From Mucilaginibacter boryungensis (lineage in GTDB: Bacteria > Bacteroidota > Bacteroidia > Sphingobacteriales > Sphingobacteriaceae): a stretch of 64,000 bases of DNA. Location: contig NZ_JADFFM010000001.1 of NCBI RefSeq assembly GCF_015221995.1, positions 2,170,001 to 2,234,000 on the forward strand. Direction: 5' to 3'. The translations under genes were made by a program, and so were the position numbers. This document shows, in pieces, positions 33,698-42,099 of the stretch. Numbering within the stretch: the first letter of the stretch is position 1; the number at the start of each line of letters is the position of its first letter. The notes below the pieces were generated by a model. That model saw only the letters and a list, made by a program, of their open reading frames with translations. It made no database searches and was not told the DNA's origin.

Positions 33698-36508
33698 TTA
33701 GAAAAGGGTTAAAGGTACAATCAGTTCTATCCGGTTACGGCCGTAGCCACCAAACACATCATCATCCAGTAAATGGCTGTATCTTATCCCGAGCGTTATA
33801 GGTACCTGGTTAAACCATGATGTATCAAAATAAACCTCGCCCCCTACCGACCTGAAATTGGCTTTAAATGGATTGCCATTAGTAAAAAAATCATTAGCAT
33901 GGGTGTAATCGTAAAACAAATTACCCCGCAAACGTGAAATATAAAAGGCATTAGCTATTCCCGCGTCGGGATAGGCAATGGGGAAATGATAATTAACCCC
34001 CACCTTTTCTAACTGATATAAATTCTCGGCGGTATAGCCCCTGGCAAACGGGAAATTATTAGAGAAACTAATTACGCTATTCCTGTTTTTTTGTTGAAAG
34101 GCACCGGTAATAACAAGGTTGTGATTAGTTAACAAACCCGGTAAATATAAAGCGCCCGAAACCAGGAATTGGTTTGCATCGGCCCCGTGTATGGCATATT
34201 TATAATTCAACGAAAGGCTTTGCCCAAAACGCGGATAGATATTTTGTTTGGGCTGGCTAATATGATTGCTGATAGCGATGCTGCTATTTAAATAAGTATA
34301 TGACCTGTCGGCAAAAGTGTTTCGGTAGGCGGCCTGAAAACTGGTGCTATTATAAATTACATCGGTACCGAATGATAAACGGGTGATCTGCGTACCATTA
34401 GTAAACAAAAGCGGCACGAGTGCGCCAACACGCAGCTCTGTCTCATTCCAGTATACATCGTTGCCTTTGTAATACCCTTTCCTGTCCACCGTATAGTTAA
34501 CCGAGCCTGTTAAATAAGGATACAAACCACCATAAACCCCACCAAAGCCAAATTTTTTATACCCTTCATCGCGATTATAATTAAACAACAGGCTTGACTG
34601 GAAGGTGTTCAGTACATTTTCCCCTTCTAACGATATGGTATAATTAGGATCATTAAAATCGGGGATCAGGCTATGAAAATTAAACAGGTGATGCGCTTTG
34701 CTGTATTTGGTTACCGCTAAAGGTTCATCCTGCACTTTTGCCAGCACGTTTGCCGCCGAATCTTTTTCTAACGAGTGTATGCCAAAGTCGGATAAACTAC
34801 CTGCTCCGTTCGTTGTAATATCCGTCCAGGTAATTGCTTTTTTGTCTGCCTCATGCACCTGATAGCCGTACGCCGTAAAACTTGTCCACGCCAATTTATT
34901 GTTGCTTACCGTGGGCTGATAATTGCCAATATCACCTTTCATTTCATTGGTATTTAACAAGTACAGCTTACGGTTTTTTGCATTCAGTGCAAACAAGCGA
35001 TCGTTGTTACCAAGCGGTGCCGAAAAATAAATGGTATCATGCTTAACAACCGGGAAAGCGGACAGCGCTGTGGACAGCAGGTTATTTATCTTCCCGGTTT
35101 TAATATCAATAGTAGCCATGTGCATAGCGCCATCCTTACTGCGTACCGCAGAAACCAGCTGATCGTCACCATAAAACTTAGGATAGGTGTAAAACACATC
35201 CTGGGGATTAGGCACAACCGTTAACAGTTTGCCGTCTGCTGCGTTTAAAATGTGTATTTCGGTTTTACCGGATGGGGCTGTTTGCACGGCAACTATACGT
35301 TGTCCATCACTACTAAAATCTGGCGAAAAATATTTGGTGTGATGCGTTAGTTTTTTTTGCTCGCCGCTATTTATATCGAGCAGGCGCAGATCGCTATACG
35401 TGCGGTAGCCCCAGCGCGGATCAGGTACATACGCTGCATAAACAATTTTACCATTATGATAAGCAAAGTAATTATCCAGCGAAATATCCCTTATCCTGAT
35501 ATCTTTCTCAACACTCCCTTTTCTCATCACAAACTTATCGCGGTGTTTATACGAGCTTTTCATGTAAATCAATGTTTCATCATTTACATAAGCCGGATAT
35601 TCCTGGTCGGCTATAAAATGCTGTTTCTTATTTGGCCGCGCATCCGGCATATCGCTAAACTTTTGTTTGAAAGATTGCAGGGCACCTGTCCTAAATTGAT
35701 TAAAATCTACACCGGCATATCTTTTAAAACCGTTCTGAAAGGGGTAAAAAGGAGCTTTGAATGCCGCGGCATCATGTGTAACATTTTTCCAGAAATCGTT
35801 GCCATACTTTTCCCGGCCGTAGGCTACCAGCATATAGCCTAAGGGGTAGTGGTCGGGCACGTAATCAACATACGATCCATTCCTTAACTTCATGTAACTA
35901 TAGTCCTTGCCAGCGGCCCACAAGGCCCGGTAACCATTAAAAAAATAAGGGATCCGTCCCCTGCCCTGTAAACTTACATGGGTTTCGTTATAAACGGCGT
36001 CGCCCTCAAAAAACCAATTAGGGATGGCCAGTTCGTTCCCAATGGCCTGCCCAGCTTCGCCAAACAATATGCGCAGAGCACGCGATGCGCCTACGTTAAA
36101 GTTATTGTATTGTTGCACATGGCGGTATTCATGTATGGCCAACTGATCGACCCAGTTAAGGCTACCTATTTCAAAGCTATTTTGCTCGGGCGTAAGGTAA
36201 AACTCGCTGCGAAAGGGGGCTAAACCCACATATGCGTTTGATATTGTATTTTGATTTTGCAGTACTACACTAATTTGTTTTTGCTTATAACCAATGGTTG
36301 GTAGTATAGGCCGGCTCATTTGGTAAATAATAGCTGCCACACGTTTACCCGCGCTATCCATACCTATCGGAAATATCACTTTAACCTCGGGGGAATTTAC
36401 CTGGTTCCATTTTATAGATGGCGGGTTACCACCAAATTCCTGGGCGCGGCTTATATGGATAACAAATAACAATAAAAGTGTCGGTAATAGTTTAGCGATG
36501 TTGCGCAT
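33698..36508 (-). CDS. Surface protein: HExxH peptidase domain, beta-propeller and outer membrane barrel
   Basis: A 936-residue exported protein (signal peptide LLPTLLLLFVIHISRAQ). An N-terminal gluzincin-like domain has HEYRH (His126, Glu127, His130) inside a DQLAIHEYRHVQQYNN helix and a downstream FFEGDAVYNE helix (Glu168), the arrangement of peptidase MA-like enzymes. Residues from about 300 to 580 form repeated short beta units like a TolB-type propeller, and the last ~350 residues alternate aromatic strands like an outer membrane barrel, ending in LTLF. It is probably anchored in the outer membrane with the peptidase facing periplasm or surface. The start at 36508 is set by the signal peptide. 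Function unknown. Confidence 0.8.
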   Translation of the reverse strand: MRNIAKLLPTLLLLFVIHISRAQEFGGNPPSIKWNQVNSPEVKVIFPIGMDSAGKRVAAIIYQMSRPILPTIGYKQKQISVVLQNQNTISNAYVGLAPFRSEFYLTPEQNSFEIGSLNWVDQLAIHEYRHVQQYNNFNVGASRALRILFGEAGQAIGNELAIPNWFFEGDAVYNETHVSLQGRGRIPYFFNGYRALWAAGKDYSYMKLRNGSYVDYVPDHYPLGYMLVAYGREKYGNDFWKNVTHDAAAFKAPFYPFQNGFKRYAGVDFNQFRTGALQSFKQKFSDMPDARPNKKQHFIADQEYPAYVNDETLIYMKSSYKHRDKFVMRKGSVEKDIRIRDISLDNYFAYHNGKIVYAAYVPDPRWGYRTYSDLRLLDINSGEQKKLTHHTKYFSPDFSSDGQRIVAVQTAPSGKTEIHILNAADGKLLTVVPNPQDVFYTYPKFYGDDQLVSAVRSKDGAMHMATIDIKTGKINNLLSTALSAFPVVKHDTIYFSAPLGNNDRLFALNAKNRKLYLLNTNEMKGDIGNYQPTVSNNKLAWTSFTAYGYQVHEADKKAITWTDITTNGAGSLSDFGIHSLEKDSAANVLAKVQDEPLAVTKYSKAHHLFNFHSLIPDFNDPNYTISLEGENVLNTFQSSLLFNYNRDEGYKKFGFGGVYGGLYPYLTGSVNYTVDRKGYYKGNDVYWNETELRVGALVPLLFTNGTQITRLSFGTDVIYNSTSFQAAYRNTFADRSYTYLNSSIAISNHISQPKQNIYPRFGQSLSLNYKYAIHGADANQFLVSGALYLPGLLTNHNLVITGAFQQKNRNSVISFSNNFPFARGYTAENLYQLEKVGVNYHFPIAYPDAGIANAFYISRLRGNLFYDYTHANDFFTNGNPFKANFRSVGGEVYFDTSWFNQVPITLGIRYSHLLDDDVFGGYGRNRIELIVPLTLF

Positions 36509-36668
36509 CAGGATAGCGATTGATTGGTGAAAATAACACAAAAACTCTGAAATTCAGAAAGCTGCTTACGGTTTATCAGGTAACTTTATAAAAAGGAGCC
36601 TTAAACAGATAGCTTAATCAAACAAAACACCAAAAAGAATAATTATGTTTATGTAAGATTTCACAGCC

Positions 36669-37286
36669 ATGCTTAACAAGAAGACCCTCACCGTATTTCT
36701 AATTGCTAACAGTCTTTACATCCTTTATTTCATATTGTTGATGATATGGCTGAAGGAGCCCATTATTACCGACGTATTCCGCCAGCCCGTAATATTATCT
36801 AACAGTGTTTTGGCTATTATCCAAATTATCATGTCGGTATTAAGTTTAACGGTATATATTGGCCTTGCGTGGAGTTTAAGTCAATATCACGAGAAAGTGT
36901 GGGTTGTTATTTCGGTGTGGGTATACCTGTTGCTACAACTATATTTTAATATACTATCGGTGCTGAATATTTATCGTGTGCCCCTGCCCTATGTGTTTTA
37001 CAATTATACAGCCTATATTAATTACGCTGTGTTGCTGTATATGATTGTTAGCCTGTTACTTGTGAAAGAAACTGTGATAAAAAACTATTACCGCTCGTTT
37101 GCCATCATTATCTTAATCTCCGTATTATTAGTACGCTTTACCCCAGTATTATACGATAAATATGGGTTAAAATGGGCGCTCATTAATCCCGGTATACTAA
37201 AGATCATTCCTTTTTTTGTAAGCTTGTTTTTGTTTATTAAGTTATCAAAGTTAGTTAACCGAAAAATTGCATCCATCAAAAATTAA
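36669..37286 (+). CDS. Polytopic membrane protein, unknown function
   Basis: A 205-residue protein with about six hydrophobic helices (near 8-28, 43-68, 75-95, 108-128, 140-158 and 175-195) and a basic end (KLSKLVNRKIASIKN). Not recognised. It resembles small uncharacterised integral membrane proteins of Bacteroidota. It is on the same strand as ohr, 42 bases upstream of it, so cotranscription is possible though an inverted repeat stands between them. Confidence 0.7.
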   Translation: MLNKKTLTVFLIANSLYILYFILLMIWLKEPIITDVFRQPVILSNSVLAIIQIIMSVLSLTVYIGLAWSLSQYHEKVWVVISVWVYLLLQLYFNILSVLNIYRVPLPYVFYNYTAYINYAVLLYMIVSLLLVKETVIKNYYRSFAIIILISVLLVRFTPVLYDKYGLKWALINPGILKIIPFFVSLFLFIKLSKLVNRKIASIKN

Positions 37287-37308
37287 AACCTTCCGCGCCG
37301 TTTTTTCT

Positions 37309-37326
37309 TTATCCTAAAAAGGATAA
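37309..37326. promoter_or_regulatory. Inverted repeat just before ohr
   Basis: Perfect 7-bp arms TTATCCT / AGGATAA around AAAA, ending 2 bases before the ohr ATG. It could be an operator or a translation-blocking hairpin; no regulator gene such as ohrR is adjacent. Confidence 0.4.
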
Positions 37327-37328
37327 TA

Positions 37329-37742
37329 ATGGAAAAGCTATATACTGCTGTAGTAACGGCCACAGGTGGCCGCGACGGTCACATCAAATCATCAGACGGT
37401 ATTATTGATCTGGAAATGAAGAAGCCTAAAGCATTGGGCGGCGAGGATGGCTATGCCAACCCCGAACTGTTGTTTGCAGGCGCATGGGGCAGCTGTTATT
37501 TAGGCGCACTAGGTTCGGTTGGTAAGCGAGATGGCGTAGATGTAACAGGGGCCACTACCGAAGTACATATTAGCTTTAACCGGGAAAGCGAAACATCTTA
37601 TTTCCTGTCCGCTGAATTACATGTACATATCCCGGGACTGGACTTGGCCAAAACCCAAAAACTTGCCGATGCCGCACACAAAGGTTGCCCATATAGCAAA
37701 GCGACCCGCGGGAATATTGACGTGAAGATAATAGCGGTATAA
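37329..37742 (+). CDS. ohr: Organic hydroperoxide reductase, Ohr/OsmC family
   Basis: A 137-residue thiol peroxidase that reduces organic hydroperoxides in the cytoplasm. The two reactive cysteines are Cys56 in FAGAWGSCYLGAL and Cys120 in GCPYSKATRGN, with the YTAVVTATGGRDG N-terminus typical of Ohr. The usual catalytic Arg is expected near residue 15-20. The gene converges on the amino-acid permease with 7 bases between stops. An inverted repeat covers the ribosome-binding region. Confidence 0.93.
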   Translation: MEKLYTAVVTATGGRDGHIKSSDGIIDLEMKKPKALGGEDGYANPELLFAGAWGSCYLGALGSVGKRDGVDVTGATTEVHISFNRESETSYFLSAELHVHIPGLDLAKTQKLADAAHKGCPYSKATRGNIDVKIIAV

Positions 37743-37749
37743 AATGCTA

Positions 37750-39447
37750 TCACAGCTTTTGCTTTCCCAGCACACTATGTTTATACCCATAGGTAAAGTA
37801 CAGCGCCAGGCCTATTACAAGCCATACCAGGAAGCGTATCCAGCTTTGATAGGTAAGTTCAGTCATAAGATAAAAGCAGCTTATTAAACCTAAAACAGGT
37901 ATCAGCGAAAGATTTTTTACTACTGATAGTATGGTAAGGATTAAAGACAATAAGATAAACAGAAAAAACGGAAAACGCTCGTGCACATTCTCGCCAGAGA
38001 ACATATGGGTAAAGGGTTGCCAGAAAATGTACATCCCGGCAATAAATAGTATAGGCACTATAAACTTTGAATTAACATAAGGCAAATGGAACCGGCCTTT
38101 TACAGCGGCTTCACGCGGCATAAGTAATACCCCACCGCAAACCAGCACAAAGGCAAATAAAGTACCTATACTGGTCAAATCGGTTACCTCAGTAAGGTTC
38201 ATAAACAATGCGGGTATAGCCACTACGAAACCCGTTACAATGGTAGCAAATGATGGGGTGTGATGTTTAGGGTGGATACGTGAAAATGCTTTTGGCAATA
38301 GCCCGTCCCTGCTCATGCTCATCCATATACGTGGTTGGCCCAACTGGAATATTAATAATACACTTGCGGTAGCTACTACGGCGCTAATGGATATTACATA
38401 ACTGATCTTTTTCAATCCTACTTTAATAAAAACATAAGCCAGCGGATCGCCCACTTGCAGGTTTTTGTAACTCACCATGCCCGTTAATACTAAAGCGATA
38501 AGAATATAGAGCACAGTACAAATCACCAGTGAATAGATCATCCCGCGTGGCAAGTCACGCTGGGGGTTCCGGCACTCTTCGGCTGTAGTGGATATGGCAT
38601 CAAAACCAATATAAGCGAAAAACACGCCCGATACCCCTTTCATTACCCCCCGGAACCCATTGGGCAAAAATGGGTGCCAGTTAGCCGGCGTAACGTAAAA
38701 GAAGCCGATAATAATTACCGCAATTACAATGGCGATCTTTAAAAACACCATAGCGTTGGTAGCTTTCTTAGTTTCGCGGATACCCACGTAAACCAAATAC
38801 GTTATAGCAACTACAATAGCCAGTGCCGGTATGTTGGCAATCAGTTTTAGGCCGCCAATACCGGGCGCTGTATTCCAGGCCAAAGCGGCGGTCTTCATGG
38901 TGTCGGTTATATCTGCCAGGTGGCCGCTTTTAGTTAGGTCTATAATTTGCTCATGCGCCCTAAATGCTGTAAAATAATCTAAGGTTAAATATTCGGGCAT
39001 GTGAATATGGAAACCCTCTAAAAAGTTAACAAAATAAGTGCTCCATGATATAGCCACAGCTATATTACCAATGGCATACTCCATCAATAAATCCCAGCCG
39101 ATAATCCAGGCTATCAGTTCGCCAAAAGTAGCGTAAGCATAAGTGTAAGCGCTGCCGGCAACTGGTATACGCGATGCAAATTCAGCATAACATAAAGCCG
39201 AAAAGCCGCACGTAATAGCAGTAATGATAAACAAAATAGTAACACCCGGCCCTCCCTGAAAAGATGCCTCACCGATGGTAGAGAATATCCCCGCGCCTAC
39301 CACGGCCGCTATCCCCATTAAGGTAAGGTCCTTAACGGTTAGTTCTTTTTTTAAATGGTTTGAAGAATGTTCGCTATCGCTAAAGCCACTTTTAACATCA
39401 GTAAGAATGTGTTCGAGAGATTTTTTACGGAAAAGGTTTTTCGACAT
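37750..39447 (-). CDS. APC-family amino-acid permease
   Basis: A 565-residue transporter of the amino acid/polyamine/organocation superfamily, close to cationic amino-acid (CAT-type) permeases, with about twelve to fourteen helices. Conserved segments: GIAAVVGAGIFSTIGE in helix 1, IPVAGSAYTYAY in helix 3, GVFFAYIGFDAISTTAEECRNPQRDLPRG in parts (AYIGFDAISTTAEE). Substrate may be lysine, arginine or another amino acid. The start is ATG 39447 (MSKNLFRKKSLEHIL); a frame opening 24 bases upstream lies in the -7 promoter element. Confidence 0.9.
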   Translation of the reverse strand: MSKNLFRKKSLEHILTDVKSGFSDSEHSSNHLKKELTVKDLTLMGIAAVVGAGIFSTIGEASFQGGPGVTILFIITAITCGFSALCYAEFASRIPVAGSAYTYAYATFGELIAWIIGWDLLMEYAIGNIAVAISWSTYFVNFLEGFHIHMPEYLTLDYFTAFRAHEQIIDLTKSGHLADITDTMKTAALAWNTAPGIGGLKLIANIPALAIVVAITYLVYVGIRETKKATNAMVFLKIAIVIAVIIIGFFYVTPANWHPFLPNGFRGVMKGVSGVFFAYIGFDAISTTAEECRNPQRDLPRGMIYSLVICTVLYILIALVLTGMVSYKNLQVGDPLAYVFIKVGLKKISYVISISAVVATASVLLIFQLGQPRIWMSMSRDGLLPKAFSRIHPKHHTPSFATIVTGFVVAIPALFMNLTEVTDLTSIGTLFAFVLVCGGVLLMPREAAVKGRFHLPYVNSKFIVPILFIAGMYIFWQPFTHMFSGENVHERFPFFLFILLSLILTILSVVKNLSLIPVLGLISCFYLMTELTYQSWIRFLVWLVIGLALYFTYGYKHSVLGKQKL

Positions 39448-39468
39448 ACGGTGTTTAAATCTGCAAAC

Positions 39469-39476
39469 CAAACATA
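39469..39476 (-). promoter_or_regulatory. -7 promoter element of the permease gene
   Basis: Perfect TATGTTTG on the minus strand, 21 bases before the permease ATG. Upstream, at 39492-39504, is a 13-base palindrome AGTGATAATCACT about where a regulator could cover the -33 region. Confidence 0.5.
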
Positions 39477-39534
39477 CTGATTTTTTCGCATAGTGATAAT
39501 CACTTAAAACCTTGCCCGCAAAAGTCTATTAAAC

Positions 39535-39564
39535 AAAGTGCAGCAATAGCTATTGCTGCACTTT
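39535..39564 (-). terminator. Terminator between two minus-strand genes
   Basis: Perfect 14-bp arms AAAGTGCAGCAATA / TATTGCTGCACTTT around GC, just downstream of the 39576-40277 gene, followed on the minus strand by a T-rich stretch. Confidence 0.75.
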
Positions 39565-39575
39565 TATATTTTACG

Positions 39576-40277
39576 CTATGCTTTCTTTTTTCTGCGTGAT
39601 GCTTTGGTCGTAAACTCATCAAGCTCGTCCTGGTGTCTTCGTCGCCTGCGTACTACAAGGATAATAAACACAATAATTATAATGCCTGCAACTATCAATA
39701 CTATTGTTGCGCCGCTTAACCCCTGCCACTTCCCAAAAGTGAGATACTGATCTGTACCGTCCAGTTCCGGAGGAGATTTAATGCTTTTAAAAAAGGCATT
39801 CATCTCTTTAGATGCTACGTCCTGCCTGGCTTCATCATATAAGTACTGGAAAGTATAGGTTACCGGCCTGGTATACCATATCTGAAATTTGCGCAGTTGT
39901 ACCCCGCTGCCGGTATCCGTACGTAATACAAACTGACGGATCTCTAATTTATTAATAATGGTATCATGATCGTCTGTGATGGTGCCCTCCGACAGACTGG
40001 CCTGCACCTTACGGATATACTCCTTAAAAACGTTGTTAAGGTCCTTCTCCTTTTTTAAAGGCTTATTGGTTGGTGGATTTGGCGACCGGCTGATGATAAT
40101 ATATCCATAGCGCGAATTGGCGGTATAGGTTTGCTGCCCCAGTGTATCCAGCTTATGAAAATCAGCCGGTAGTTTTACACTGATCAGGCTATCTAATTTT
40201 ACAGTTTTCGTCACCTCCTGACTATATCCCATCAGGGCGACAAGTATTATGCTAAAACTTATTAATATCTTTTTCAT
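39576..40277 (-). CDS. Exported single-helix membrane protein, unknown function
   Basis: A 233-residue protein with a signal peptide (MKKILISFSIILVALMGYSQ), a periplasmic or surface domain (about 20-190), and one C-terminal transmembrane helix (about 190-210) followed by a very basic tail (VVRRRRRHQDE... and ASRRKKKA). The tail orientation fits the positive-inside rule, placing the domain outside the cytoplasm. Not recognised. It ends at a strong hairpin and is divergent from the second MFS gene with about 190 bases between. Confidence 0.7.
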   Translation of the reverse strand: MKKILISFSIILVALMGYSQEVTKTVKLDSLISVKLPADFHKLDTLGQQTYTANSRYGYIIISRSPNPPTNKPLKKEKDLNNVFKEYIRKVQASLSEGTITDDHDTIINKLEIRQFVLRTDTGSGVQLRKFQIWYTRPVTYTFQYLYDEARQDVASKEMNAFFKSIKSPPELDGTDQYLTFGKWQGLSGATIVLIVAGIIIIVFIILVVRRRRRHQDELDEFTTKASRRKKKA

Positions 40278-40452
40278 GGTTGGATAATAACTGTAAAACC
40301 GTTAAATAAGTTTTGCTTACTGACTAATTTGAATGGTTATTAATTATTTAGCCGGCATAAATACAATCCAAATACAGGTAGTTTCGGCTCAGGCGGCCAT
40401 TGCTATTGTGTACATTTTACACTTAGTAAACCATAATGCAGTTTGTGTTTGC

Positions 40453-40460
40453 TACCTTTG
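40453..40460 (+). promoter_or_regulatory. -7 promoter element of the MFS gene
   Basis: Perfect TACCTTTG ending 5 bases before ATG 40466; no clear -33 box. The upstream 190-base gap is otherwise AT-rich without other recognised signals. Confidence 0.55.
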
Positions 40461-40465
40461 CAGCA

Positions 40466-41620
40466 ATGCAACAACAGGCTACTTATTTATATCCCAAAAC
40501 AATGCTGCGCATGGCCGTAGGCTGCATGTTTTTTATTGCGGGGATATGCTTTGCCAGCTGGGCATCGCGTATTGCCAGCATACAGCAAACTTTAGGTTTA
40601 ACTGATGCTGCCTTGGGCGCTGTTCTTTTCACCTTACCAGTAGGCTTAATGTTATCCTTACCATTCGCGGGTTGGGTTATCAGCAAAACCGGTAGCCGTA
40701 ACCTGTTAATTATTGCTGTGACTTTTTATGGGATAGCCCTGGTTGGCTTAGGTTCCGCGCGACAAATATGGCAGTTGATAACCTGTTTATTATGCTTTGG
40801 CTTTGCCAGTAATAATGTAAATATTGCGGTAAATACCCAGGCCGTAAGCGCTGAACGCCTATACGGGAAACCCATCATGGCGTCGTTTCATGGTTTGTGG
40901 AGCCTGGCTGGCTTTGCCGGTGCGGGGATCGGGACGTTTATGATAGGCAAAAACATCATTCCACAGCATCATTTTATAATGATATTAATAGTGATGATCG
41001 CCGGGGTGGTTTATTGTTCGCGCTATCTGAATAATGATAAAAGCGGCGCAAGCGAAGGACCTGTATTTGTAATGCCCGATAGATCGTTAATTAAGTTAGG
41101 CATTATAGCCTTTTGTTCGCTGATGTGCGAAGGTGCTATGTTTGATTGGAGTGTAATTTATTTCAAGAAAGTGATATCAGCTGAAGGGGCCTGGATTGGC
41201 GCAGGTTACACTGCCTTTATGCTAACCATGGCCAGCGGCCGCTTTATTGCCGATTGGTTTGCGCACCGCTTTGGCTTAAAACGCATTTTACAGGTTAGCG
41301 GATCGCTTACCGCGTTGGGATTGATCATAGCCGTGGCCTGCCCCTATTTATATACTGCCATCGGCGGCTTCCTGCTTGTTGGCTTTGGTGTTTCATCTGT
41401 AGTGCCCATGGTTTATAGTGCAGCCGGCCGGTCAAAAACCATGTCGCCGGGTGTGGCATTGGCGGCTGTATCAACCATTGGTTTTATAGGTTTTTTGGTT
41501 GGACCACCCGTTATAGGGTTTATTGCCGGCGTGACAGGCAGCCTGCGTTATTCCTTTATGCTGATAGCTGCCATGGGTGTTAGCGTGGTGGTAGTATCTA
41601 CAAAAGCGAAGCTTTCTTAA
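40466..41620 (+). CDS. MFS transporter, FucP/YbjJ-like
   Basis: A 384-residue major facilitator with about twelve helices. The N-terminal helix FFIAGICFASWASRI and the GSRNLLIIAV region resemble the YbjJ/fucose-permease side of the superfamily, suggesting sugar or small-metabolite transport rather than drug efflux, but this is uncertain. I set the start at ATG 40466 (MQQQATYLYPK); an ATG at 40436 would put the -7 element inside the gene. It converges on a small gene across an inverted repeat. Confidence 0.82.
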   Translation: MQQQATYLYPKTMLRMAVGCMFFIAGICFASWASRIASIQQTLGLTDAALGAVLFTLPVGLMLSLPFAGWVISKTGSRNLLIIAVTFYGIALVGLGSARQIWQLITCLLCFGFASNNVNIAVNTQAVSAERLYGKPIMASFHGLWSLAGFAGAGIGTFMIGKNIIPQHHFIMILIVMIAGVVYCSRYLNNDKSGASEGPVFVMPDRSLIKLGIIAFCSLMCEGAMFDWSVIYFKKVISAEGAWIGAGYTAFMLTMASGRFIADWFAHRFGLKRILQVSGSLTALGLIIAVACPYLYTAIGGFLLVGFGVSSVVPMVYSAAGRSKTMSPGVALAAVSTIGFIGFLVGPPVIGFIAGVTGSLRYSFMLIAAMGVSVVVVSTKAKLS

Positions 41621-41690
41621 GTCTAAAGTTAGAAGTCCTAAGATTCGTATTGTTTTTCTAAATAAAACTTCGACTCAGGACTTAAGACTT
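41616..41690. repeat. Word-like inverted repeat between convergent genes
   Basis: CTTAAGTC (41616-41623) pairs with GACTTAAG (41679-41686), and AGTCCT (41634-41639) with AGGACT (41677-41682). It overlaps the stops of both flanking genes and resembles the hairpins at 24.1 and 46.2 kb. Confidence 0.5.
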
Positions 41691-41931
41691 AATGTATAGT
41701 ATACTCAAATTCTTCGTAACCGTTCTTAATGAACAGCTTTAAAGGCTGTTTCGGTTCATCCATATCCAGCGAAAGCTGCGCGATGATGGTTGGCAGATTA
41801 TCCCTGATCACCTTCAAATCGGTAACATGCGGCATGGTGATGTGGATGTCATCGCCAAGCGGCGTTATTTCCCAGTCTTTCAGGTTAGCTTTGTGCAATA
41901 TGTCGAGCCATTTTTGTTGGTATGGGTTCAT
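41689..41931 (-). CDS. Small conserved-looking protein, unknown function
   Basis: An 80-residue acidic alpha/beta protein beginning MNPYQQKWLDILHKANL, with a strand-turn-strand middle (WEITPLGDDIHITMPH) and a C-terminal FEYTIH. Not recognised. The start at 41931 is preferred over 9 upstream codons that are not protein-like. It stands between the second MFS gene and a long intergenic repeat. Confidence 0.55.
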   Translation of the reverse strand: MNPYQQKWLDILHKANLKDWEITPLGDDIHITMPHVTDLKVIRDNLPTIIAQLSLDMDEPKQPLKLFIKNGYEEFEYTIH

Positions 41932-41992
41932 AATAACAGATTTTATTATGAAAGGCATTTAGCTGCTAAAAAGTTTGACTGTATAACAAAAA

Positions 41993-42079
41993 ATGTCATT
42001 TCGAACGAGGTACAAGGGGAAATCTTATACGTTTTATATATCGTGTGTATAAGATTTCTCCCTTCGGTCGAAATGACAT
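41993..42079. repeat. Long dispersed-type inverted repeat
   Basis: Left arm 41993-42030 begins ATGTCATTTCGAACGAG; right arm 42047-42079 ends TCGGTCGAAATGACAT. The arms pair over about 33 positions with few mismatches around a 16-base AT-rich loop. Located upstream of the small gene at 41.7 kb and after galM. From memory, the TGTCATTTCGA... core is a common intergenic repeat in Sphingobacteriaceae genomes. Confidence 0.75.
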
Positions 42080-42099
42080 GTAGGATGGACTAACGGTCT

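Noticed and set aside
35357..35842. 161-codon plus-strand frame inside the peptidase/propeller gene
   Set aside because: Antisense shadow of a well-supported 936-residue protein; no start context or domain.
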